Positions 13,497 through 24,939 of a stretch of 64,000 nucleotides of DNA are shown piece after piece. This stretch comes from Coffea arabica (taxonomy: Eukaryota > Streptophyta > Magnoliopsida > Gentianales > Rubiaceae). Both the position numbers and the translations under genes were made by a program. The stretch lies in contig NC_092312.1 in the NCBI RefSeq assembly GCF_036785885.1, forward strand, positions 22,648,001 through 22,712,000. Direction: 5' to 3'. Position 1 is the stretch's first letter. Every line of letters starts with the position of its first letter. The notes beneath the pieces are model-generated. The model worked only from the letters and a program-made list of their open reading frames with translations. It had not been told where the DNA came from and ran no database searches.

Positions 13497-16400
13497 TTAT
13501 TGCTGGTTACAGGGCATTCGATGCATCGTTGGTTCATCCTCATCATCCTCATCATAAGCCTCTTGATGTCGTTGATGCTGCTTCTGCCTCATTTCTTCTT
13601 CAATGTTGACGTCATGCAAAGTGGTTTCCTCGCATTCATCCAAGTCCATGTCTGACGACTGCTTAAGTGAACCTGATGGGAGCATCGCCTTCAAGACCTG
13701 GCATTTCTCAGAGGGCAGAGCCCCTGACTCCGGGAATTCCACATTAAAATGGATGAATAGACGGCCCTTCATGAAGGGCCTCTGGTAGTGTGGCATTCCC
13801 TCATCATTTATTGCCTTGTACTGATCTGGAATTGGTTGACAAACAAAAAAATATGAAACCATACTCACTTCTTTGAAAGCAAGAAGCAGCAGGGTGGGGG
13901 CGGGAAGAAAGGATGTATAAAAACAGAAACAGCATACCAGGCTTAACAACTTCACCGGGGTTTGATTTCACCAGAAGTTGCCTGCCATCAAGATGAGTCA
14001 AGACAAACTGAAATCCACACAGAGCTTCCGTCAAACTAAGGCTCTGCTCAACATAAAGATCATCAAACTTCCTCTTGAACTTGGGATGTTCCTTTTGTTG
14101 CAACACGAATACTATGTCTCCAGTGACGGTATCAGGCTGCAGTTACATGACATTTGTGGGAATGAGAATGGAAGTACTAAAAGCTTATACTCATTATGCA
14201 ACAATAATTATGATCCCTTTACCAAAGAAAATAAGACACCAAAACATTAAATGCCATATATCCACCGCTTGCGGTACGACGTTTGACACAGCCCTCCCTC
14301 CCTCTCTCACCATCTTCCTCACCCTTTTTCTCCATCCGTACCCCCAATCCCCACCCACCCTCCAGCCTAATTACCCGTCAATCCTTCACTTTTCACTAGC
14401 AGAATAGAATCCTGTATTAGCTGCTGCATTAAAGAACCAGAAGTCTCAGTCACAAGGTAGTCTACAGACCCTTTGCTCCATACAGTTTGCCGCAAAGTTC
14501 GTCATTACCACCAATCTCATCAACAACAAATAAAGTCAAGAAACCACCCAAAGAGTAGAAACTGAAAAATCTCAGTCATCCCAACTACAGGATCATTGAT
14601 TTTCTTATAGGCTCTCCCACCTAAAGAATTCTGTAGAAATTGCTCCTTTAAACAAAAAAGAAAACTGTGTTGGTCCCTTTGGAAGCCATGACGGTGGTTA
14701 ACTTTGTGACCATCTCCATCCTGGGTTTGTCTTAAGTTCCCTGTTACCTGCATAACCATTGCTCACTAGGCCAATAAAGTCACCATAACTGCTCCCTCTT
14801 CTAACCTCCACCTAATTTCTGTCAATACCACCTTGCTTCTCACAGAAAGGCAACCAGCGAGGTACAACCTATAATCTTATTCTTTCTAACTTCATGAAGG
14901 CTTCTTCTCAAAATAAATGGTCAAGAGGTAAATCAGTTACAGAATCCAGAGAACTCCAAGAAACTAGCAATTACATGTTGATTCCCATATTTGGCAGGTA
15001 GAGTAACATACATAATATTCTACATTTATGATACAAAGCATGAACCAGTAAGCATAAATGTCAGTTGCAACTTGCAAGCAGTTCTGCAGACGACCAGGTA
15101 TCCTACTGGTTAAGTACCTATGGGCATGCTGGAAGTACAGACAATGACAGTGGTTTCTCAAGATTTGTTTAAAAACCCCCTGAACATGAGTCTTGTTTTC
15201 AGTCTTGGATTTCCACACTGCAACTAGTTAACTGAATTTGTAGCTTTTAACTTTGCAACCAGTCAAAACACTTAAAAATTTGTTTTCTTGATTTCTTGAA
15301 CATAATGAGTAGACCAAAATCCATTCTATGCTCTTTTAACCTTCAATATTCAGTTTTAAAACATACAAATATCCTAACAGCTAAAATACAGTATGAAAAC
15401 ATACAAATATACTAACAGCTTCTCTACATATGCAGCCTAATCTATCATCAGATTTAAGATCAACTTTCCAACTTCAAGTTGCACATCACTTTTGGCCGAG
15501 TCACATATACAACATTACATTTCATGCATAATTGGACATATACAATTTCAGGATCCTATACATCAAAGAAAAAAAATATATAAGAAAATAACAGTTATGT
15601 CTCACAGTCAGACAAGAAACTATCAGGAAAAGTCCATATCTGTCAAAACTATGCACCACCTTTATTCAACTTGAGAGCATAACAATAGAAAACAATTACT
15701 TGATAGAAAATAAAACAGTGCAAGCCAGTTTAAAAAAGCCTCTTGCCACAAGAGCAAGTAAGCTACAACGAGGATGAAATCCATAGTCAAAAACGAATCA
15801 GAAATCACAAGGAAGTTTAAACAATACAGAAAGGGTGACACATGAGCGTAAATCTTTTGAACAGCAGGTATCTAACTTACAGCTTCATCAGCCTCGCCTG
15901 GGTATACAATCTTCTGACCATGTTTCATACCTTTCTCAACATGAACTTCCAGCACCTTCTTTTCTTGTACAACCTTGTTTCCTTTACATTGAGTGCATCT
16001 ATCTCTCTCACTGATAACCTCCCCTATAACAACAGAAAAGTGATCCAAAGTTTTCATTGTTCTCTTCTTATTCTTCTTCTTTTGCGTGAGTATGCAACAA
16101 AAAAGAAACAGAAAAGCACATTAAAAATATAAGTAGGTACCCGAGCCTTTGCATTCAGGACACATATGTTGCATTTGTTGGATCATTCCTGGTGCAATCT
16201 GTCGTGTCGTGACCCTCATGCCAGAACCTTGACATCCATAGCACCGCCCAGATGCTCCACTCTTTGAACCTTTCCTGATTCATTATAAACATGTCTAAAC
16301 TCTTAGTAACAAATATGTGCAATGTTAAAACATCAAAAACATGCAAACAAGCAGGAAAGAACAGAAAGCCTTCTGTTAGCATGAAACTGCTGGTGTTTAT

Positions 16401-18996
16401 CCCAGAAACTCAAATGTCTGACTCAAAAACTTCTTCACAACAAAAACAATGTTTGCAAATTATATGTCAAACTCAGAATGGATGCGTAAAAAATAAGCAA
16501 TGTGTGCTTAAGTTCAAAATTTTCAGCCTTAGACACAAAAAATTTCCAACTTCAATATTCACTCTACACAAATAGTACCCATATGCTGGATCACATGATC
16601 CTACTTAACCTTGTGAATAACACGAATATTTTCATCCTATCCAATTAAAAATCCACAGGGATCTCAAAAGTTCAGTCAATGTCCAAGCCCATGGGCTGCA
16701 CCTAACTGTTCCCTCTACCAGTTTTGATGTATATGAATTTCAAGAGCCTTTTCCAATTTGAATAAAGTACTAATACCACTCCTCAAAACAAGGCAAGCTA
16801 CAAAGAGATCAACTTGAGTGACCATATTGCAGATGATCCAATCTCTTTTTTCTCTTTAAACCTTTTACATATTGTGTAGTAAAACAATCAATCCGTTTAT
16901 GTATAGTGAAGATAAATACAAACAATCAAATCCATCAGCACTTCTCAAGTCATCTCAGATTTAGCAATGCAAGACTACAAAGGTCAAGTTGTTCAGAGAG
17001 AGAGGTGTATTTTAATATCTGAAGTCACGATAAATGAAGGCCATGAAAATATAGAGTCATAATAGATAGATCTTGGGGAATTTTCTCCTATGTATGGTAA
17101 AACAGTGATCAATCAAGCTGCAATTACCTAGACAACAGTTTACCTCCACTTACTTACTCAGAAGCAAACTAGACTTTCTAGATTTTAACAATTTCTGAGT
17201 TGGGGTGAAGTACCACCGCTTTACTATTGACTCCCACCATATCTACACATTTGAGTTCCAAAATCTGAATATGAACTTGCAGTCTAACAGACAATAAGAT
17301 CATAGACAGAAGGATCAGAAGAACACTTTGTCAATACCCCAGACACAGCTGAAGCATAAAATATTACCCTGACGGGCTTCAAATGAAATACATGTGAAAA
17401 CAGTTGTGTAAATTTAGACCAAAATAAAACGGTACTGCTACCAAAAAAGCGAGTCAAACCATCCATCAACTTCAAAATGGAAAATGCAACATTTAAACAA
17501 TAGGAGTTCGGAGCGCAATACTACAATCCAAGTTCCAGATGGACTCCGTGCAACCAGAGCTTACCCTATTCTAGGGGTGTAAACGAGCCGAGCTCAAGTT
17601 AATTTTGTGAAGCTCGAGCTCGAGCTCGACGAGCGCAAAATATAGAACTCGAGCTCGAGCTTAAAAAATAAAAAAATAATTATTTTTATTTTTATTTTTA
17701 AAAAATAAAAAATAATTATTTATTTTTAAAATTGAATAAAATTATAATTTTTTAAACAAATAATAAAATATTAGGGATATATATGTAATTTTACTATTAA
17801 AATAAAAAAAAAAAAAAATATATATATATATAATTGAGCTCACGAGCCAACGAGCTTAATGTTTTTGAGCTCGAGATCGACTTAATTAGCTCGAGCTCGT
17901 ATTCGAGCCGCTCGCAATCGGCTCGCGAGCGGCTCGATTCGCGAAACACCCCTACCCTATTCAAACTTACGCTAGCTAACAGAATCTTTTTTCTCAATTA
18001 GTTTTAACAGCGAGGCATTCAGATTCATGTTATTATAAAACGAAAGCCACAAGTCAGTCTAAATCAACTCATAACAGTTGCATAAGCATGCATGCAAATT
18101 TCAGCAAAGAGTGGATAATGAGAACAAATCTGAGATAGAGGGTGTACCCTTTACACTTGGGGCACAATTTGTTCCGTGAGAGAGAGAGCTTTTTAGATGT
18201 TCCCTTGTACAAGTCATCCAGGGAAACTTTAAGTGTGTGCACAACATCTTCACCCTGCTTCTTCCTCCCACGGAAACCATCACGACCTAAAGATTAGATG
18301 TTAAATCATCTCAAAAAGAGGGGCAAAATGTCAAACAAAAGGGTATTGGGAGAATCAGCAACTCACGATGAAGAGGTGAAAAGAACGACTCAAATATATC
18401 AAAAGGGTCATGAACACCACCACCCCCCATTCCCTCTTTGAGAGCATCTTCACCGTATTGATCATATAATTCTCTCTTCTCAGGATCACTTAGAACTTCG
18501 TATGCTTGGGCTAACTCCTTGAACTGTGTAAAAGTCAAAAAATTTGAATAATGTTCATTAACAGAAAATTAAAAGAAAAAGGCAGCAAAAGTTAAGAAGT
18601 CCTTTTTCACTTCAGGCTTTCCTTTCTTTCAATTTCACTAGATCACCCATATTTGATGGGGTCCATCGTTATGTCTTAATCTTGCAGAACAGCACAAGAA
18701 GTTAAATTTTAATATCAAATGATTACTTTACCGGTTTCATAAGGCTCCATTCTACTAAAATTAATTATGTAAGTTAGTCCAATAGCCTGTAAGTAAAGCT
18801 AAAAATGCTATTCTAAACGACATACATGAGAGGCACTAGGACTCACCTTTTCAGGATCACCACCTTTATCAGGATGGTTCTTTATGGCAGCTTTTCTATA
18901 TGCTTTCTTGAGTTCATCTTGACTGGCGCTTTTTGAAACCCCAAGAACTTCATAGTATTTGGAGTTATTACTCCTCCTTGGAGCTCGGCCAAACAT
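13497..18996 (-). CDS. Type-A DnaJ/Hsp40 co-chaperone, plant ANJ1/AtJ2-AtJ3 type
   Basis: Seven coding exons joined on the minus strand: 18847-18996, 18367-18523, 18148-18286, 16141-16274, 15881-16023, 13938-14136 and 13497-13825. Together they make 416 aa, about the usual 415-423 for the family. All joins keep frame and use GT-AG. Seen in order: a J domain (residues 13-75) with the HPD motif at 41-43; a short glycine-rich stretch (GMGGGG); four zinc-binding repeats, [24 protein letters not shown] and CTQCKGNK; a substrate-binding C-terminal region; an acidic tail; and C-terminal CNQQ, a CaaX box expected to be farnesylated. Family role: it delivers unfolded proteins to cytosolic Hsp70 and stimulates its ATPase, and the lipid anchors part of the pool to membranes. 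The start is the only ATG that opens the J domain. The large introns hold a hAT MITE. Nothing suggests decay. Confidence 0.95.
17564..17962. mobile_element. hAT-type MITE, 383 bp, in a DnaJ intron
   Basis: The element proper is 17572-17954. It begins TAGGGGTGT and ends ACACCCCTA. It is flanked by a perfect 8-bp target duplication CCCTATTC (17564-17571 and 17955-17962), the size typical of hAT transposons. Subterminal regions are rich in GAGCTCGAGC-type repeats on both sides and the centre is A/T only. No coding sequence, so it depends on a transposase from elsewhere. It lies between coding exons 3 and 4 of the DnaJ gene. Confidence 0.92.
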
Positions 18997-20730
18997 GACT
19001 TTTTATCTGCAAAAATCGTAATACTCGTTAAGAAAGCTAAAACTTAAACTTCAAGTTAAGAAACAGACATTTCAGAGAAGATATCATATCTATCATACCA
19101 GAAAGCCATCTACATAAAATGCATTTTTAGTGTTGCAGAAGATGCAACACCTGTTTAAAGAGGTAAACAAACATAACTCAAAGTTCTAATGGACGAAAAT
19201 AGGTGACTCAAAGGGAGGAATTATAGTATGCTATGGTGCATCAGAGTGAAGAAATTAATAATGTCAAACAGCTTATGCCATCAAATGAAACTGTACTTCT
19301 GTGATGTGTCCTTTTTGCGTCACAAGGAAGAGAAAATATGCCAGTGAACAAATTAATCAGGCAATTCCTTTGGTGTGTGAATTGGTTCCCTCCAGACAGT
19401 TATAAGTATGTTGCGTCTAAAGATAAGACAACTAACAATATTTCAATGTCATTAGTTCCCATCCCCGCTCCCTTTTCCCCATAAGTGCCAAGGTAAAACT
19501 CATTTTACTTGATAGCCACAAAAGAGTAGACAAAAGAATCAAGATATTGCCAAATGCATAAGTACAAAAATTGATTTACAATAACTGTAGAGTCCATTTT
19601 AAAGAAATCAACTTCAGCTTAGTTATTCCCTTTCACCACAAGTCTCCGTTCATTGCTTCCAAATCCTCTCCCAGCTTCCTACTCCATAATTGGGCTATCT
19701 CATTTTCTCAATCCATCCATTGTGTCCTATAGCACTCATCCAAATAGCAGCCTATCTCCTTTTAACAGTCCATCCATTGTCTTTCACGATACTAATCAAA
19801 GCAGCAAATTCTTTGTAAAACAGATGGCTTAACAAAGATTGAACCAATGTGTGTGCAGTCTTTACCAAGCCTGATCTAGCTTTTAGGTATATCCCGTAAA
19901 CAAGAACGGCTATTGAAATTAGAATTTTGGTTCAAAAGGCAAGAAAGAAACCTGAAAATTCTGACAATGGCGTATGCTAAGTCCAGAAACATCAAGAGAC
20001 GACTTGTGGTTATAAAATTCTGGAAAGCGGTTTAAGGCTTAATATACAATATATTATTGATTCAGAAAGGTTTTCAAAGAGATGTTACAGCAACAGGAAA
20101 AAACTTTGCATTTGATGACCTTCAAATTGACTTCAAATTCGATATTAAGAAAATCAACTGATTTTGTTTCCTGAAACCAAAAGTCGATTCTCCAAGATCA
20201 ACTTTAGAGTAGATTTTTCAGGAATCCACTTCCATCACTTCCCCCTTCTACCTCCCCGTTCTACAATATCTCAAAAAAAAATGTAGGAGGGAACCAATAA
20301 GGGAAAAAGAAACTTTATACTTCATACATGAAAGTTCAAACTCATAAACCACGAAATTGAAGGGTAAGTTTCCAGCTTTAGGGTCAAGACACAAACTTTT
20401 AACACAGAAACGAAAAGAAACTATAAGCAACTAACAAGAATCAAGATTATCCAGCCAACGAAAAATCCACTTGAGCTGAACCAATCAACAAAGAAATCGA
20501 CCCTGTAAATTCATCAAAATTTTATAGCAATACAAACATGCATGGATAGTTGGTAAACTGAAACCCAAAATCATAATATTAACAGGGAAAAAAAAAAGGA
20601 GAAATCGAAAAGGGTTTTTTGTACCTTGAAAGAGGGTTCTTCTCGTTTCTTGGGACCTTAGAAACAAAGAAGAGCCGTTCGATTAATGCTGATTTCAGTG
20701 CGTGTATCTTCCTTCCTGGTTCATTTAACT
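18997..20730 (-). other. 5' UTR of the DnaJ gene with a 1.6-kb leader intron
   Basis: A splice acceptor (TTTTTGCAG) sits 10 bp upstream of the DnaJ ATG, so exon sequence resumes at 19006. A matching donor (TTCAAG|GTACAA) lies at 20625/20624, giving a leader intron at 19007-20624 of 1618 bp and a non-coding first exon from 20625 to roughly 20700-20730. Leader introns in plant chaperone genes often raise expression. The 5' end is inferred without transcripts. Confidence 0.6.
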
Positions 20731-20779
20731 ATCTATAAGAGCTGATGAAAGTCTTTGGATTCAATGGTCACTGACGGTG

Positions 20780-20815
20780 AAAGATATAAAAAGAACGGCT
20801 GATTACTATTGGTTA
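20780..20815 (-). promoter_or_regulatory. Possible DnaJ core promoter
   Basis: On the minus strand a TATA-like TTTTTATATC lies near 20784-20795, and a CCAAT pentamer (ATTGG on plus) near 20808-20812. No perfect heat-shock element of alternating GAA/TTC blocks was seen in the first 200 bp. Confidence 0.3.
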
Positions 20816-22593
20816 GTGTAGAAAGAATGAAGAAAGACGTCTGCTTTGGGATTTGTTTATTATTAAATTGAAGAAAGCTGATTGGGGGGTGAGAATGCTC
20901 TGTCACCAACAATTGACAGAGTGGATTCGGTGGGATTAAAGAATTATAATTTAAATTTCCAGGAGGTTTAGGCTGGTAGGGTTGAGGCCTAAAGTTAAAT
21001 CTGAACCGTCGATTGAACTGATCTGACAGTGGAGATTTCAGTCTCCCTTGATGGCGGTTCAGGAATATGGACTCGCGGTTTGAGGATCAGTTGGGCTCTT
21101 TGTTTGGGCCATTTAGATTGCTTTAGGCCTGTAGAATGGAAGTCCATTCACGGATCAGTTCTATACAGTGCCCATTTCAGTTTTATTTTCGCAACTGCCA
21201 CGATTATTTCAAGAGCAATTAGAATTTATTATTCTTCATATTCCTTAAAAAAGTGTATTTTTCTTCCCAAAAAAGGGAAAAAAAAAAAGGTTTATCGTCC
21301 TACTACTATATTGCATTAGCTCTTCAATGCAACAACCATCATTGTGGAATAGAAATATGAAGAGTTGCTTCATGTGACACAATCCAAGTGGTGAAATTAT
21401 TACAAGTAGTACTTTTTAGTTTCTATGAATATAATCGAGCAAAAAATTGTTCAAGTGATGCATCTGAAATAGTCAAGACTAAAACATAATCGAGTAGTAT
21501 ATGCATTGTGGAAAAACACATTACTGTTTTGCATCTTCTTTAACCCGAAACATAAAGGAACTTTTTTTAGGGCATTTTTGAAATAGATGAAACGAGGATG
21601 AGATATGATTGTAACTCAAATATTAGAGCACGTGAGTACAAATCACAGTGTTGAAAAGTGCAACATTGCATGTAAAATTTTCCATCTAAGGGCTAGGTTT
21701 AGTTCACTAGGTAATAGAAATCATGCTTTCAAGCCAATTCAGTTACTTTATCCATAAATCTCTAACTTACCAAGTGCTTTTTCTTTATTCAAGACTTTTT
21801 TTTTTTTTTTAAATGTGCTTGGTGAGTTTTAGGATTCACAAGACAAAACACTTTTAATAAACTATATGTTATGAGATTAAGATGAGATAAAGATGATTAA
21901 TAGCTGTTAAGACTGGAGACACCACTTACTGGATTTCTATTATTGTCCTGGCAAGAGATCAATAACTTTAAAGGAACGAATTACATATAAAGGAAAAATG
22001 TATTACATCAATTTCTGCTATAACTCTGGGAACTAATTATAACCCAGAAAAATCCTGTTTTATTAAATTATTACCAGGGGCATCTTCTCTAGAAAGTTAT
22101 GCTTGACTATGTATTCTTAGTTACCTAATTCTAGGTTGCTAAACCTAGTAAATGAGACTAGTTAATTAACAAAGAGTTAGCTTCTTCTTCTTTCTTTTTT
22201 TTTTTAATATTCTTAGTTGTTAAGGTGATCCAAAGGCTGTTTTACAGATAATTCAGCTTGAGGGACGCAGGAAATTGATAGATGACATAATTGTTCTCCT
22301 CCAGATTTTCACAAGCTGGGATGCTTTATGGGTTCCTATAGACTAGAATATTGTCACACGTTTACTTGCTAGGAATGCTGTTTCACTTTCCAATTAGTGT
22401 TTCTGGATGGATTCTCTTTTACCATTTATCTGAGCTGCTCTTGAAGCAGGCTTACCTCTTTAATCAATAATAATATCAGTTTTTTTATATTTTAAAAAAA
22501 AGGTACTTAATAAGTCAAAGCTATTGAACAAGGAAAAATAATCAAAAGTGAATAGCACTAATTAGGAAAAAGTTGTTCCATAAATTTTTTTTC
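20816..22593. other. Spacer upstream of DnaJ
   Basis: No supported gene. Short T and A runs are present. The sequence runs up to the left terminal repeat of the MULE at 22595. Confidence 0.5.
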
Positions 22594-22594
22594 G

Positions 22595-22780
22595 GAAAAA
22601 TAGCCAATTTCATCCCTAAACTTTTTTATAGTGTCAATTTGGTCCTTACTTAATTTTTTTGGCCAATTTAATCCTTATACTTATTTATCAGTTCCAATCA
22701 AGGAACACCTTGGAACACCGCAACAGTGTCATTATGTAATTTCGATCAAACTTCTAATTAAACACTTAAAACAGAAGTAT
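22595..22780 (+). repeat. Left terminal inverted repeat of the MULE
   Basis: Matches the reverse complement of 28243-28425 almost throughout, with scattered substitutions and short indels. Confidence 0.85.
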
Positions 22781-22929
22781 TTTGGTACTTCATTGCTGAA
22801 GCTGTAAAATAAGTAAAAATTGAAGGTAGAATCCAATTGTAATCATAAGGTAATTGGTAAAAAGGGAGATCTGCTCGGTATCCCAAATTTCCCAAAGTGG
22901 TGTACAAAATCACTGCAGTTAAATGCATC

Positions 22930-23503
22930 CAAGGAGGAATTGGGATAAAGCATCCTCGAGCTCATGATGTAGTGATCAAGTCTTGAAGAGCGTCGGCGTC
23001 GGGTTGAATGGTTTAGAATTAGAAAGTCTGATTTATGAAGGAAATGACGAATATTACAATGGAGACAAAATCGTGTGATACCACTACCTTGAACAATGCG
23101 GAATTGTGACAACATGGACAGAGTCAAACCCATCAAGAAGATTTCATGGCTACAGAAATTATGGAGTAATTTTGTGCATGTACTAAATGTTAGGATTTGT
23201 TGAATTATTGCTTGAATTTTGACTATGAAATAGTAGTGAATGTAGAAACGTGGTGCTTGTAAACTTTTTTGTGGTATGATTCACCCATACCCCAAAAAAT
23301 GAAGAATATGCTAGCGCAATTTTGAAGAAACTGAGAAGTACTAAGAGGGAAAATGTAGCACTGAAGATTGAAATGAGCAAATTGAAGGCAAAAATGAAAA
23401 TGTTGCTCTTGGCTTGTACTTGTTGCTGCGTTTTAGTTCTTGCTATACTCGAGGGCACTCAAAGGCAAAAGGGTGGCTTGTTAGAATTAAAGATGTTGCA
23501 GTA
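22930..23503 (+). pseudogene. GRF-type zinc finger, coiled coil and membrane-anchor relic
   Basis: At 23097-23183 the plus strand encodes Cys-Gly, then TTWTESNPSRRFHGYRNYG, then a Cys 26 codons after the first. This is the core of the plant GRF zinc finger (usual pattern T-S-W-T-x-x-N-P-G-R-R-F). The expected Cys after RRFHG is Tyr and stops interrupt both sides. About 140 bp downstream a second frame (23322-23503) encodes a charged Lys/Glu-rich helix followed by a hydrophobic stretch (LLLACTCCCVLVLAIL). Many plant GRF proteins end in this way, with a coiled coil and a membrane segment. It lies inside the MULE, opposite in strand to the transposase, so it may be captured host sequence. Not functional as it stands. 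Confidence 0.6.
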
Positions 23504-24489
23504 GCTCTGGACATCATATGAAACTTTATAATTCATATATTTTGGACCATGTAATGCTGCCTTTTCGAATGAAGTAATTCCCAAGGTTTCATGTAATAGT
23601 TTTGGATATGTTTTGGATATGGATTGTTATGGATTTGTAATAGTTTTGAGTTCTCAGTTGTATGTTTACAGATTCAATATTGAATATGAAAGACATCACC
23701 TTCATTAAGTGAATTTTGGTGATGTATATATGTTATTTGGTAATTGTTGGTTGGAGTGGAAGAATTGCATTATATCAAGGTTGCTTGTGTATGAGAACAT
23801 TAAGAACACTGTCATATGTGAGAAAGAATTATCAACTAACATAAAGTTCCAGGATTCATAACAAAATTGTGAATCCCTTAGAATCAAAGTTATGAATCAT
23901 TACAAAATTTTTGGATTCCTTAGATTCGAAGTCTTAATAGCAAAAAACAATAAGTTCCAGGATTCATTACAAAAATAAGTGAATCCCATGATATAAAGCT
24001 CCACATTTTCCAGCCATTTGTTACTACCAAAAAGGACAAAAGATAAAGTCAACTACAACTATTTCAGTCATTAGCCACCCGATAGTTTTAGTAGCCCAAA
24101 AATAGTCAAAAACGACTTCATTAGCAACTCCTCTAGCTGCATTCATTTTCATTGGTCATCCGGCTCGTCGAGTGTCCTATGAGCCTGCAAATTCATGTAT
24201 AGTGAGAATCTCTAAGCGTAAGTAACAATTAAAAATTTATATACATGACTGCAAAAAGTTACCCTTTGTTTTCTCCTTTTCACAGCAATCATCCTGTTTC
24301 TCCACGCTTGTGCTTGACAGCAAGTGCAAGTTCTTTTGGTCTGGCTTGGAACATGACAAAAAAAAACAACACATGGTCCTACACAACCTCTGAGAGCTGT
24401 CAATTGGAGCAATAGGTTGAACATCAATTGCTTCGTGCACTTGATCAACTTGCATTATGAAAAACATGACAAATTTCATATGTATTCAT

Positions 24490-24630
24490 TAAAATGACCA
24501 AACAAACAACAATAAGAAGCTGCAACAACTATAAACAATAAGAAGCTACAACATAGGTGAAAAAATAAGGAGCTGCAACACCTGCCAATAATAAGGAGCT
24601 GCAACAATAGCCAATAATAATAACAGTAAT
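24490..24630 (+). repeat. Minisatellite around 'aataagaagctgcaac'
   Basis: Four to five imperfect copies of aataag(a/g)agct(g/a)caaca with spacers of variable length, inside the MULE. Confidence 0.75.
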
Positions 24631-24939
24631 ACTAAAAAAACTTAAAAGAAAAGAATACATGTTGTCGGTTCTTGCAATGTGGTAGAGTGTTGGAATGTCT
24701 CATTATCATGTGGTAAACTAGTGTTCCCAATCACAGAAAGAGCTGCAACAACATTCGAGATTAGTAGTTGCTAACTAAAACCATGCAACATAAAAGAAAA
24801 TGGGAGTTCAGCCATACCAATTTCACCGTGAGTTTCATCTTTTTTCTTAGTAACCAATGGGCAAGTTCTTGCATTTTCCACACCTATTACTATTCATAGG
24901 TGTTATTCTTTCATTTCTGTCCACTTCTTTCATGCTGAG

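Noticed and set aside
13978-14407. Plus-strand open frames of 90-110 aa across DnaJ exon 6
   Set aside because: Antisense to a conserved DnaJ exon and running into intron sequence.
24490-24630. Possible CRISPR-like spaced repeat
   Set aside because: Imperfect minisatellite with irregular spacing inside a plant transposon; CRISPR arrays are not expected in a plant nuclear genome.
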